A stretch of DNA of 50,067 nucleotides from a virus: IMG/VR virus record IMGVR_UViG_3300044691_000458, positions 1 to 50,067 of that record; one strand, 5' to 3'. Below are positions 1 to 8,172 of this stretch, in pieces. The notes beneath the pieces were generated by a model. The model was not told where the DNA came from. It made no database searches and worked only from the letters and a program-made list of their open reading frames with translations. Both the position numbers and the translations under genes were made by a program. The stretch's first letter is position 1. Every line of letters starts with the position of its first letter.

Positions 1-126
1 TCATCACCAAATTGCGCTTGCCCTATAGCCATAGCCGACCCAAACTCAGTATTAACAATTGTTAAGGCTTGTCCTGGGTATGCTTCTTCTAGTCCATAAC
101 TTGTATTGAACTTCATTCTAACAGCT
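1..126. repeat. Contig-end direct overlap (copy 1), identical to 49934-50059
   Basis: Bases 1-126 are identical to 49934-50059, with the portal frame continuing through. This shows a circular map of 49,933 bp, or a terminally redundant or permuted phage; it is an assembly overlap rather than a biological repeat. Confidence 0.9.
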
Positions 127-1949
127 GCTGCAACGTCTGGTAGACTGGCTCCTCCATCAAGCTCAACAGCTATAAAGTCATAGATACTATTCATTGCGGT
201 TTCTGAATAGCCTAGGAATCTATCCTTTTGCTTCTTCATGATATTGAATCTAACAATGTCCTTAGCTCTCTCCTGTAAAAGATCAAGCTTAGCTTGTCTG
301 TCCTGATTCGATTCCTTGGCCTTAAAGGACTTCTGTGTTTTCACACCTTTGATTTGATTTCCATAAGCTTGCATCGCAGGCTCTAAAGCTTTTTCGGCAA
401 ACTTCTTTGCGAAGGAAGTCCCTCTACTCTTTACTTTCTTTAGAGCCGATCGCTTATTTTCAAGGTTACCTATAACGATATCTTCCCACGCGCTGAATTC
501 CGATTTAAATAAGCTGTGAACTTTTTCGGGAGGACTTTGAAGATCCAACTCTTCTTTTTTCCAGTGTGTGAGTGCATCGAGAGGTACAAAGACCTCTTCC
601 TGGACCGCCTTTTGTTCAGTTTCAGGTAGCGAAAACGCTTGCGGAGCCATAGAAAACTTTTGGATTTGCGATTCAAGAACGTCGTAATCAGAGTTAAGCG
701 GATCATATCCTAGTCGCTCCCGTCTTTCATTAACCGTTAAAACAGTCAGTGCTTTATCTTGGTCGATTCGTCTATCGAAGTCATCAAGGTAAGGAATGTG
801 GGAATTGTCAAACTCTAAAGTCCAACGGCTATCTAGGCCGAAACGCGACCAGAGTGAAGAGGCAACAATGGCCTGAACGAACATAAACTGAATAGGTTGA
901 ATGGTGTTTCTCCAAAAGAATTCCATTTCAGCATAAGCAGTCGCTCTATTCGACTGATCCCCTAGACCGAGAGCTGCGTTATTAGTGCCGCCCGCTGCTT
1001 TAAAGAGGGATACATTTTCCTTTAATAACTCGGTTAACCTCATCTCACCAAAGTTTGAGCCTTGGCCTTTCCAGCTAGCCCCTTTAGGAAGGATCTTATC
1101 GGCGTGCATGTTCTTTCGGCCTCCAAAGGCTTGCATGATCGACTTGGATAACCGTATAAGTTGCTCCATGTTCGACGTATCGGTTTCAATTATGCCGGCT
1201 GTGTTTCCACCTCGAAGCAAGAAACCTAGGACATACTCGCGGCCGTACTTATCTATGAGAGTAGGAAGAATAGAGGCTATGAAAGGGGAGAGACCCATAT
1301 AAGGACTAAACGGATTTGGATATTTAAAGTGAACGATTTCCTCGGGTGTAAGATTAACCCCCGCATTATCCGGCAAGTTACTAAGCTCACCACGGTCAAT
1401 GATTCGATAAGACAAAACTTGGTTATTATTGATTTGCGGATCTACTCGCTCAGCTGGAATGCGTCGCCTAGTCTTCAAATCTTTAGAAATGTACCAATAG
1501 GCATTACCAGTTAAGTTCATATCGGCAATGGTATTTGAATTCATGAAAGCTGCGTTTTCAACTTCTTGCCCAGCTGTTTTTAGAAAGGTCAGAAGAGGAT
1601 GATCATGAACGACTTGAACATCTTCACCTGTAGCCATTTTAAGAATCATTCGACTACTTAAGAATTGCTTAGAAACCGCGTTTGTGTTCGCGTTTATCCA
1701 AAATTCTTGCATATGAAGCTGCTTCATAGCCCGTATGGTTGGGATGAGATTGAACTCTCCCATAAACATACTGTTTTGACCGCCGCTACTTAAAGCTTGA
1801 TAGTTAAGCCAATCAAAATCTTTGTTCTCGGAATCATAGGCAGCTATTGCTCCCCAGTCTGCAAAATTAACTCGCGGCTTTTGCTCCTCAACTACTAAAG
1901 TTTTCTGAGGTTCAACTACATTGCTTTTTAATTTTAACCATTTGAACAT
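1..1949 (-). CDS. Portal protein fused to a MuF-like head domain (N-terminal part; continues across the contig seam)
   Basis: The portal forms the dodecameric ring at the capsid vertex through which DNA is packaged. The reading frame opens at ATG 1949 (MFKWLKLKS), overlaps the end of the upstream gene by 16 bp, and is open without a stop to base 1. The contig is circular (1-126 equals 49934-50059), so it continues in the same frame to a TGA at 49696, giving about 728 residues. The first ~420 residues read like the HK97-type portal family (for example WRNTIQPIQFMF and NERRERLGYDPL). The last ~120 residues resemble the SPP1 gp7/MuF minor head protein (motif VINCRC). Portal and MuF-type protein are usually separate genes, so this is a fusion. 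I see the continuous frame directly; the family calls are from motif recognition. Confidence 0.88.
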   Translation of the reverse strand, partial: MFKWLKLKSNVVEPQKTLVVEEQKPRVNFADWGAIAAYDSENKDFDWLNYQALSSGGQNSMFMGEFNLIPTIRAMKQLHMQEFWINANTNAVSKQFLSSRMILKMATGEDVQVVHDHPLLTFLKTAGQEVENAAFMNSNTIADMNLTGNAYWYISKDLKTRRRIPAERVDPQINNNQVLSYRIIDRGELSNLPDNAGVNLTPEEIVHFKYPNPFSPYMGLSPFIASILPTLIDKYGREYVLGFLLRGGNTAGIIETDTSNMEQLIRLSKSIMQAFGGRKNMHADKILPKGASWKGQGSNFGEMRLTELLKENVSLFKAAGGTNNAALGLGDQSNRATAYAEMEFFWRNTIQPIQFMFVQAIVASSLWSRFGLDSRWTLEFDNSHIPYLDDFDRRIDQDKALTVLTVNERRERLGYDPLNSDYDVLESQIQKFSMAPQAFSLPETEQKAVQEEVFVPLDALTHWKKEELDLQSPPEKVHSLFKSEFSAWEDIVIGNLENKRSALKKVKSRGTSFAKKFAEKALEPAMQAYGNQIKGVKTQKSFKAKESNQDRQAKLDLLQERAKDIVRFNIMKKQKDRFLGYSETAMNSIYDFIAVELDGGASLPDVAAAVRMKFNTSYGLEEAYPGQALTIVNTEFGSAMAIGQAQFGD

Positions 1950-2275
1950 TCTGGGGCCTTTTGAAGTTGATTTTGCCCGTCGAGTATGTCGTATATACGA
2001 CCTTTAACAATATTATTATATTGGAAAGCCGTGATTCTTGTCTTTAAGGAGAAAAGTTCTTCAATAGATAAGTCGACAAACTCGGACTCCGATAGCTTCT
2101 TAGCTAGCAAGTATAGGTCCATACAGTATTTAGCGTCTTTATTAGCGTCTAAATCTGGGATGTGAGCACCTAGTATTTCCACACAAATCGACCTAAAAGT
2201 TGCTTTTGCACCGTCGGGATGAAGGATTGCAGAGCCTTTGAAGTCAACGATAGGCGCGCATACGGATACTCTCAT
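1934..2275 (-). CDS. Hypothetical protein, 113 aa, upstream of portal
   Basis: I do not recognise the family. It is a soluble protein with no signal peptide or membrane segment; the C-terminal half is helical and rich in Leu, Ser and Glu. It lies 22 bp after the secreted paralogue and overlaps the portal start by 16 bp, so it is translationally coupled to the portal and probably a late head-related or accessory protein. A perfect 14-bp palindrome with core GTATATAC lies inside its coding sequence near 1988-2001, probably a by-product of the codons used there. Confidence 0.7.
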   Translation of the reverse strand: MRVSVCAPIVDFKGSAILHPDGAKATFRSICVEILGAHIPDLDANKDAKYCMDLYLLAKKLSESEFVDLSIEELFSLKTRITAFQYNNIVKGRIYDILDGQNQLQKAPECSNG

Positions 2276-2297
2276 TATTTAAACTCCATTTAACTAT

Positions 2298-2741
2298 TTA
2301 GAATGATTTTGCGTGGCAAAAACCGTCAAGTGTCCCAGCAGTAACAGAGTTCTTAGTATATACAACTCTTGCCCAACTCTCACCAAGGGATGTGACGTTG
2401 ATAAGATTAGTTCCTCCTGCCGATGTTATAGTAAAAGTCGCGCCGGATTTATCTATCCAATCAGAGGATGCAGGAGACGCAACCGATGATACTTGAACTT
2501 TAACAACTGCATCGATAGACCCGGCTGAAGTTAAACTTGCCCAAGTAACTTGTACCGACATACGTCCCATTTTTGATATATCGAAAGGTCTTCCGAACGC
2601 ACCTACGTCTGTAGAATTTCTATCCGTTCCAGCAGTTAACGCACTAAAAAATTTACAATCCCTAGCTTGAATGACCAAAGGGGCATCACCAAAAGCCTGA
2701 AAAGAAAGTCCGAAAGCAAGTAAAAGTAATAATTTTCTCAT
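2298..2741 (-). CDS. Secreted protein, tandem paralogue 2 (147 aa)
   Basis: Function unknown; predicted to be exported to the periplasm or outside. I place the start at ATG 2741 rather than 2753, because GGAG lies six bases upstream and the protein then begins with a clean Sec signal peptide (MRKLLLLLAFGLSFQAFGD). The mature part shares about half its residues with the next gene upstream (2762-3205), including ARDCKFF, LTAG, NSTD.GAFG.PFDIS, DAVVKVQVS, WARVVYT and a C-terminal CHA. With this start both proteins are exactly 147 residues. The paired cysteines (RDCKFF and CHA) may form a disulfide. It lies in the late operon between tail genes and portal, an odd place for a secreted protein. Confidence 0.75.
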   Translation of the reverse strand: MRKLLLLLAFGLSFQAFGDAPLVIQARDCKFFSALTAGTDRNSTDVGAFGRPFDISKMGRMSVQVTWASLTSAGSIDAVVKVQVSSVASPASSDWIDKSGATFTITSAGGTNLINVTSLGESWARVVYTKNSVTAGTLDGFCHAKSF

Positions 2742-2761
2742 AGGAATCTCCATTTAACTGT

Positions 2762-3205
2762 TTATTCTGCGTGGCAATAACCACTAATCTTCCCATTGGA
2801 GACCGTATTATGTGTATATACGACTCTTGCCCAATGTGCACTTAGATCTCTTATCTTGATATAATCTATTCCGTCACTAGACATTATTCTAAAAGTCGCT
2901 CCGGGTATATCAATCCAATTAGAGGGTGTATTGGATACTTGAACTTTAACGACAGCATCAAGATATGGAAATGCAGCCCAGTCTTTTTCTGTATAGGTGG
3001 TTAAATCATTCCATGAAATTAAAACGGACAACCGCCTTAATCTTGATATATCAAAGGGTTTCCCAAATGCTCCAAGATCTGTAGAATTCCAATCATAGCC
3101 AGCTGTCAGCTCTCTGAAAAATTTGCAATCTCTAGCTTTGATCACCTCACCAAAAGCTTGAAAGGGGAGGAATAAAATAGGCAAAAGCAGTATTTTTTTG
3201 ATCAT
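2762..3205 (-). CDS. Secreted protein, tandem paralogue 1 (147 aa)
   Basis: Exported protein of unknown role, paralogous to 2298-2741. I choose ATG 3205 (MIKKILLLPILFLPFQAFGE), which gives a normal signal peptide cut after AFG; the longer frame from 3325 would bury it and overlap the divergent gene. GGAG on the minus strand at 3220-3217 lies 11 bases upstream and belongs to a palindrome that also serves the plus-strand gene at 3225. Conserved features with its paralogue include ARDCKFF, GAFG.PFDIS, DAVVKVQVS, WARVVYT and CHA. The beta-rich, Trp-containing sequence could be a small binding domain, but I cannot name it. Confidence 0.75.
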   Translation of the reverse strand: MIKKILLLPILFLPFQAFGEVIKARDCKFFRELTAGYDWNSTDLGAFGKPFDISRLRRLSVLISWNDLTTYTEKDWAAFPYLDAVVKVQVSNTPSNWIDIPGATFRIMSSDGIDYIKIRDLSAHWARVVYTHNTVSNGKISGYCHAE

Positions 3206-3212
3206 TGTAAAA

Positions 3213-3220
3213 GGAGCTCC
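3213..3220. promoter_or_regulatory. Palindromic Shine-Dalgarno GGAGCTCC shared by divergent genes
   Basis: The perfect palindrome GGAGCTCC sits between start codons facing away from each other. On the plus strand GGAG ends 8 bases before ATG 3225; on the minus strand GGAG ends 11 bases before ATG 3205. Only 19 bp separate the two start codons, so neither gene has room for its own promoter in the gap. Confidence 0.6.
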
Positions 3221-3224
3221 AGAC

Positions 3225-3491
3225 ATGGACAGGAATCGCGTCATAGACAAATTCATTGAGATTGCCATCGGCCTAGCACTTACAAGTACTGTAGCAGTTT
3301 TAAGTGGACTTCGGAAGGATATCAATCAACTAAATGACACAATGATAACCGTCGTTCAAAGGCTTGCATTGTACGAACAAAGTTTTGTGGAGCTGAGGCA
3401 GGAGGTCAAAGACTCTTCCAAAGACTTGGATAGTCGTGTTAGAATTCTTGAGATCGCAATGTCATCCAATCAAAAGGGAAAAATTAAATGA
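3225..3491 (+). CDS. Small membrane protein with coiled coil, holin-like or XhlA-like (88 aa)
   Basis: Plus-strand gene embedded in the minus-strand late operon. ATG 3225 is chosen because AAGGAG lies 8 bases upstream; the longer frame from 3198 has no such site. It has one membrane segment near residues 10-26 (IEIAIGLALTSTVAVLSGL), then a charged coiled-coil helix to the end. Small phage proteins with one membrane helix and a coiled coil include holin-associated (XhlA-like) proteins, but the order here is membrane first. It overlaps the next gene by 4 bp (ATGA), so the two are co-translated. It could be a lysis accessory or membrane anchor; unproven. Confidence 0.7.
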   Translation: MDRNRVIDKFIEIAIGLALTSTVAVLSGLRKDINQLNDTMITVVQRLALYEQSFVELRQEVKDSSKDLDSRVRILEIAMSSNQKGKIK

Positions 3492-3856
3492 TTCAGAAAC
3501 TAGTTATGGGTTTTGTTATTAGCTTTGTCTTGAAACAATTAGAAAAGTTTGAATCTAAAATTGATTGGGAGAAAGTTAAAGCCGACATCGATGTTCGAGT
3601 CCGCGCTTTGGTGCCCGGCACATGGTTTGACGACGAAGCCGTTGAGTTAGCTAATACTGTTATCGACGCCATTGCTAAAATCATGGCATCTTCTGGCCAA
3701 ACTAAAAACATTTTGTCTCTTGTTGCTAATAAAAAATACTCTGAAGCTGGCAAGATTATTCAAGATCTAGTATTGAAAGCTTGGAAAGATTCCTCTTCTT
3801 CTTTAATGGCGCAAGAACAAGTTGCTCAAAGTGTTCTAACGGATTTCGTAGTTTAA
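3488..3856 (+). CDS. Hypothetical helical protein, 122 aa, partner of 3225-3491
   Basis: Starts at ATGA overlap with the preceding gene and ends convergent with the GIY-YIG gene, the two stop codons sharing a TTAA. The N-terminus (MIQKLVMGFVISFVLKQL) is hydrophobic and could be a membrane anchor; the rest is soluble and helical with acidic patches. I do not recognise the family. With its partner it forms a two-gene plus-strand island inside a minus-strand operon, next to a homing-type nuclease, which suggests acquisition as a cassette. Confidence 0.68.
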   Translation: MIQKLVMGFVISFVLKQLEKFESKIDWEKVKADIDVRVRALVPGTWFDDEAVELANTVIDAIAKIMASSGQTKNILSLVANKKYSEAGKIIQDLVLKAWKDSSSSLMAQEQVAQSVLTDFVV

Positions 3857-4446
3857 TATTGACGCTTTTTTCTGGTCACAGATATTTCTAGCCCGCTTCC
3901 CTTAAGTAATTTCTTCATAGTCTCGAAAGTGGGGTTCCCGTTTCCTTGTTCAAAGTCTGTAAGCAGACGCGGGGACACCTCACATAACTCAGCAAACTCA
4001 ACTTGAGATAATCCTAAGAAAGTTCTTATCTCTTTGCAAGCTTCCCAAATCGGAACGCCACCACGATCGACACGATCATAAAACTCATGGCGTTGACGTT
4101 CTTGTCTTAACTTTTCTATTCTTATTCTTTTCTCATCTGAGTTTTCTTTTTTAGCGAATTTAAACCGAGTGAGGGATTGATTATAACCGGTTGGCTCTAG
4201 GGTATGATGCTGTCGTATGTAATTTATTTCTGTCTCGGCTAATAATTCCGACGGGACATCGTCTTGTAAGATCTCAACCGTAAAGGATGAGGCACCGTAT
4301 TTGTAAGCGTCGTCTTGGAGTTCGTGGCAGCGTGTGATGCGCCACCACTTACCCCCACTATAACGCTCAACAAATCCTTCGGTGTCGGTTGCCCCTATGT
4401 AGGCTTTACCGGTTACAAGATTTGTTATTTTGTAAACTTTGCCCAT
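3853..4446 (-). CDS. GIY-YIG endonuclease fused to an XRE-type helix-turn-helix
   Basis: Probable DNA nuclease with a DNA-binding tail. Residues 1-95 show the GIY-YIG pattern: VYKITN then KAYIGAT, a conserved basic region, and a catalytic-type Glu in AETEINYI. The middle is a charged linker. Residues ~140-190 form a Cro/C1-type HTH (LGLSQVEFAELCEVSPRLLTDFEQG.GNPTFETMKKLL). GIY-YIG homing enzymes usually carry other DNA-binding modules, so an XRE-like tail is unusual. It stands beside an inverted two-gene island (3225-3856), as expected of a mobile homing-type element. A role in regulation or competitor cleavage is also possible. Confidence 0.8.
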   Translation of the reverse strand: MGKVYKITNLVTGKAYIGATDTEGFVERYSGGKWWRITRCHELQDDAYKYGASSFTVEILQDDVPSELLAETEINYIRQHHTLEPTGYNQSLTRFKFAKKENSDEKRIRIEKLRQERQRHEFYDRVDRGGVPIWEACKEIRTFLGLSQVEFAELCEVSPRLLTDFEQGNGNPTFETMKKLLKGSGLEISVTRKKRQY

Positions 4447-4458
4447 GTAAAAGATATA

Positions 4459-5379
4459 TCATTGATAACCTAATCTTGACCCGACTAAAAAATCAAGTCC
4501 CGGTGTTCTGAAGTCACCAGCGTCCGGTGTTTCCCATAAGCCACAACGTTGATGCCGGTATTCCCATTCATCGAATTTAAATTTTTGTAGCCACTCATTT
4601 ATATCTCCTCTGCCGCAATAGTGGTCAACCGTTGGCATTTGAGTCTCACGTGTGACGTCACAAAAATTATTCTTCACAATATTAGGCCATGTCTCACCCA
4701 AACTCTCTACGGTTTTTAGAGCAAGAAAACCGAGATGAATTCGAAAGCATGACTTCTTAGCTACGATGGTTGCCCGTGACCACTCACCAATTTCTAATCC
4801 TAAGAGAAGCTTAACATCGTCTGTAGGCTTTGTTCTTAGGTCAAGCTTATGTGCGAGTAGCTGAAGAACGTAATCGAAAAACTTCTCGAGTTTAGAATCA
4901 GACTTAGGGTTTAAATGTAAATCATGTTCGTCTACATATTTTAAATTTAATCTAATAGCCTCTTTCCAAGCATCTCGAGATCCTGGACACCTAGCAATTC
5001 TATCGGCTACTCCAAAGTAGAGACCCATGGCGCCGTCTAAGTTCCCGTCATCAGCAGCAAGTGTAGGATGTCTCATGAGAGTACCATTAGTTGAAACGAT
5101 CTCGTCTATAAGCTGCCTCTCGATTGCATCGCCCATCTCACACGAGAGACCGTATAGAGCAATACCAGACCAGATAAGAGAATCTCCAGCATTCGCAGGC
5201 TCACCATTCTTTCCTCTGCTAACGACACGATTATGATCAAGGAATTCATTAACGAGGCGTGTTGAGGCATCATGGTATAAATCCTTTTCAGATTTTGTTA
5301 TAGGTTGTGCAGCTTCTTCTTTATCCGGTTCGCCGCAAACCGTTAAACAAAAGAAAAATAAAACGTGAATAAGTTTCAT
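4459..5379 (-). CDS. Predicted lipoprotein, 306 aa
   Basis: The N-terminus MKLIHVLFFFCLTVC followed by GEP has a lipobox (LTVC), so it should be lipid-modified and anchored in the host envelope. The mature protein is helical with several cysteines and repeated acidic and Trp residues; the stretch DGNLDGAMGLYFGVADRIARC recalls helical-barrel enzymes but I cannot assign one. It lies at the distal end of the tail-fibre genes. A phage lipoprotein expressed late could block receptors or secondary infection, as known for other phages; that is inference. Confidence 0.7.
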   Translation of the reverse strand: MKLIHVLFFFCLTVCGEPDKEEAAQPITKSEKDLYHDASTRLVNEFLDHNRVVSRGKNGEPANAGDSLIWSGIALYGLSCEMGDAIERQLIDEIVSTNGTLMRHPTLAADDGNLDGAMGLYFGVADRIARCPGSRDAWKEAIRLNLKYVDEHDLHLNPKSDSKLEKFFDYVLQLLAHKLDLRTKPTDDVKLLLGLEIGEWSRATIVAKKSCFRIHLGFLALKTVESLGETWPNIVKNNFCDVTRETQMPTVDHYCGRGDINEWLQKFKFDEWEYRHQRCGLWETPDAGDFRTPGLDFLVGSRLGYQ

Positions 5380-5387
5380 GAGTTCCC

Positions 5388-5705
5388 CTAAAAAAATTCA
5401 GTTACGACAATATTTCCTGAACCCGTATTCCTAAGAGCCGACATGATCCCAGTCCAAATAAGAGGTCCTAAACAAATGTAAGATGAAAAGGTAGCCAGTA
5501 TGATGACCGGACTACTACTTGATGAGACAGGCCCCCAAGTTATGTATGCTGAGTTAGCTCCATTATTCCAGATGGAAAATCCTTTTCGGTTTTGATTAGC
5601 TGCACAAATAACGACAGAGGACAAAAGGACTGCTGTTGTTGTCGCAATCGATTGACTCACTTGAGTTGTCACAGAAGAAGCAATTGACTCTACTGACTTG
5701 GCCAT
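5388..5705 (-). CDS. Small tail-associated protein, 105 aa
   Basis: Short protein rich in Ser, Thr, Ala and Ile with beta-prone repeats (SSVVICAANQNRKGFSIWNNG and YITWGP). The pattern NRKGFSIWNNGANSAYITWG resembles small phage structural or fibre-cap proteins that bear a beta-sandwich. No signal peptide. It follows the 799-residue adhesin by 66 bp. A virion role (fibre tip or decoration) is likely from context but unproven. Confidence 0.6.
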   Translation of the reverse strand: MAKSVESIASSVTTQVSQSIATTTAVLLSSVVICAANQNRKGFSIWNNGANSAYITWGPVSSSSSPVIILATFSSYICLGPLIWTGIMSALRNTGSGNIVVTEFF

Positions 5706-5771
5706 TATCTTTTTTACCTTAATGGATACGTGAAAACGAGGAACGCAAAACCGTTGAATAAAAAGTTTTTT

Positions 5772-8171
5772 CTAGCTTCCTGTCCCGACGTAATAAGTAA
5801 TTACGGTATCTTGATTTGCCCCTGCTGTTGCTGAGTTCGTCCAAGCTGTCCCAATCATATCCCTTCTGATTGTTATGATACCCGTGTTGCTAATATCCCA
5901 ACGTCCAGGAGTTGCGCTGATTGTGTTATTATCCTTCATTGCTGGTATAAATCCCGATGCAATGGTTGACTGGATCGGTCTTGCGAAAGCATCTAGAGCT
6001 GTATTTGAAGTGAGTGTAGTACTTGATGTCCCGGTTGTCCCTTGAACAGAGTTCATATAAATTGTGACGAAATCACCCAATCTCTGATAGCGAAGAGTTA
6101 CTGATGGCGAAGTCCCACCTGCACCGTTGAATGTAAACGTAGTTGCTGTAGAGCTCGTGTAAGTGTTCACTAACCCTAATGATCCATCGGTTGTTTTTCC
6201 AAAACCAATAGCAACGCCACCAGCTACTTTTCTAACGCGCCACTTAGTAGTGCTTAAACTTGCCCATGTATTGTAATTACCAGCAGTGCCTGATGCATAA
6301 ATTCCTGTATTCGAAGCCCCAGAGGCAGCAAATTTAACATCAACATCCGTTGAATTTACAAAAGCTAAGAAAACACCGACAGAGTTTCCACCATTATATC
6401 CAAAAGATTGGATATTATTACCATCTTGTTCTGGAGTAAGCCATGGCCCTGTCCCTGCTATTTGGAATTCGAGAAATAATTTATCAGTTTGTTGAATCGG
6501 TGTTTGAAATCGTACTCTATAGTTTTGAACACTTGTTCCAAGTGATTGTGTAACACTTGGAACCCCACCACCAGCAGGACCATAGGCAAAAGATGTGGTA
6601 TCTCCACCTGTCGCAGTATTGGAATTATAAGCATATTCAGTGTCATTTTGAGCTACGTTAACCGTTCCTGAACCAGCCCATTCCGCAATTGGAATTCTAC
6701 ATCTAAATACAATGTGGGAAGTGTTGCTAAAAACTGATCCGGCATTTATTTTAGCGTAGGCATTAGATGCTGATGTATATGAGAAATATATATTTGCTGT
6801 ATCTGATCCATCGTAGATAATAAGACCGTTATTGCCACCAACAGCAAAAAAGTTAGAGGAACCTGCTGTCTGAATTTGTTCCCAATCACCAATCCCTTGG
6901 CCTGACGCATGTGATGAAAGAGCAGCGGAGTTTATAGTATAACCTGTTGGCATAGCAATCTTTGAAATACTAGCAGCTACTGTCCCAGCTTGAAATCTTC
7001 CTTGCACTACCATGTACTCGCCTACACGCTGCATCTCATATAAACCGTTTGATACAGTTCCAAAAGCTGCAGATGCTGGTGTAAATGTAACTGACGTTAC
7101 TGGCCCTACAACTGCCCCTTGAGGCTGTATACCCGGCCCAACTACAACGTTTCCAATAACTAGTGCAGTCGTTCCTGCTACTCCGGTTATATCTAACTCA
7201 TAAAAGTTGGATGTATCTGTATCAAAGGTTGTTGTGAATTTACCGTCCATATTAGGAATACCGGACACACCCGAGGAATCAGTTGACAAAGCTAGAGCTG
7301 TGTACGTTCCACCATATGATGATGTCGAGTTCGTTCGAACTTGAACCTTCAAATCCCCTGATGCATAGCCTGATAGAGCGTGTTGATACCACTCTACTTT
7401 TAACTTACGGTTTTTTAAAGAGGTGGGCATTGTCCATCTATAATAGACAGAATTGGTTCCACTTGCTCTTGTAATCTTGATTGCAGAACCGATATTTTGA
7501 CCTAATACGCCCGAAACAGAGTTCCCAAGTGGTAAGTCGGAAGTTGTGGTTGTTGTGGCTACAGTTATGTTTGCGCCTGAATACCAGTTAGCAGCGTCGT
7601 TAGGGTTGGATATTAAGTTAATCTCTGGAGCTGTATATGTTCTACTGTCGGTAGCCTTACCCAAAAAGAATTGATCCAAATAGATAACGGTTGCCGAAGC
7701 GGCAGCAGATACACAAATCTTTAACGAGCCACTAGACGGAATAGCAAAAGATATTTCATCGTTTGCATAGTTTGTCGATGTGGTGATTAAGTGCTGACCA
7801 ATTACGTTACTTGATCCGTCTTGAACCGACCATGAATAGTTGGTAGCATCCCCACCTTTGTACATGAGCGCAGCTTTACCGATAGCGCCATATAAACCGG
7901 TTGGAATAGTATAGGCCGCTGAGCAAAATGTTTGCGCGCCTGTAGGGGTCCATGAAGCTGAAGTGCTTCCGTAACCGATGTTTGAAGATGTGTCGAGGGC
8001 AAATGTCCCACCGACTGTCCATCTAGCCTTGCCGGATTCGAATCCTGGGTTCTCAAGAAGGTTGATAGTTCTCATCTCGCTTTGTTGAGCCATGGAGAAT
8101 GAAGACCCAGTCAGAGCATATGAAGGATACGCAATTAAGTATGAAAGAATAAAACAAAGAAATTTTTTCAT
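5772..8171 (-). CDS. Large adhesin or tail fibre with a signal peptide and carbohydrate-binding-like N-terminus (799 aa)
   Basis: Likely receptor-binding or surface protein. It starts with a convincing Sec signal peptide (MKKFLCFILSYLIAYPSYALT), strange for a virion part. Residues ~35-175 (NLLENPGFESGKARW ... IYLDQFFLG) look like a galactose-binding/CBM-type beta-sandwich often found in phage tail proteins, and a second similar segment follows (~185-345, NLISNPNDAANWY ...). The remaining ~450 residues are low-charge, Gly/Ser/Thr-rich beta repeats typical of fibres. It starts one base after the stop of the preceding fibre gene. Either the virion protein has a signal-like hydrophobic anchor, or it is exported from the infected cell. 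Confidence 0.75.
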   Translation of the reverse strand: MKKFLCFILSYLIAYPSYALTGSSFSMAQQSEMRTINLLENPGFESGKARWTVGGTFALDTSSNIGYGSTSASWTPTGAQTFCSAAYTIPTGLYGAIGKAALMYKGGDATNYSWSVQDGSSNVIGQHLITTSTNYANDEISFAIPSSGSLKICVSAAASATVIYLDQFFLGKATDSRTYTAPEINLISNPNDAANWYSGANITVATTTTTSDLPLGNSVSGVLGQNIGSAIKITRASGTNSVYYRWTMPTSLKNRKLKVEWYQHALSGYASGDLKVQVRTNSTSSYGGTYTALALSTDSSGVSGIPNMDGKFTTTFDTDTSNFYELDITGVAGTTALVIGNVVVGPGIQPQGAVVGPVTSVTFTPASAAFGTVSNGLYEMQRVGEYMVVQGRFQAGTVAASISKIAMPTGYTINSAALSSHASGQGIGDWEQIQTAGSSNFFAVGGNNGLIIYDGSDTANIYFSYTSASNAYAKINAGSVFSNTSHIVFRCRIPIAEWAGSGTVNVAQNDTEYAYNSNTATGGDTTSFAYGPAGGGVPSVTQSLGTSVQNYRVRFQTPIQQTDKLFLEFQIAGTGPWLTPEQDGNNIQSFGYNGGNSVGVFLAFVNSTDVDVKFAASGASNTGIYASGTAGNYNTWASLSTTKWRVRKVAGGVAIGFGKTTDGSLGLVNTYTSSTATTFTFNGAGGTSPSVTLRYQRLGDFVTIYMNSVQGTTGTSSTTLTSNTALDAFARPIQSTIASGFIPAMKDNNTISATPGRWDISNTGIITIRRDMIGTAWTNSATAGANQDTVITYYVGTGS

Positions 8172-8172
8172 G

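Noticed and set aside
470-706. 78-codon minus-strand frame
   Set aside because: Shadow of the portal gene in another frame; basic, Ser/Arg-rich and without ribosome site.
1090-1104. GCCGATAA on the minus strand in the portal gene
   Set aside because: The upstream -35 region has no TAAAG; likely chance within coding sequence.
8020-8060. tRNA T-arm-like sequence (GGATTCGAATCC)
   Set aside because: It lies in the adhesin gene where it encodes the NPGFES part of a carbohydrate-binding-like domain; no acceptor or anticodon stems fit around it.
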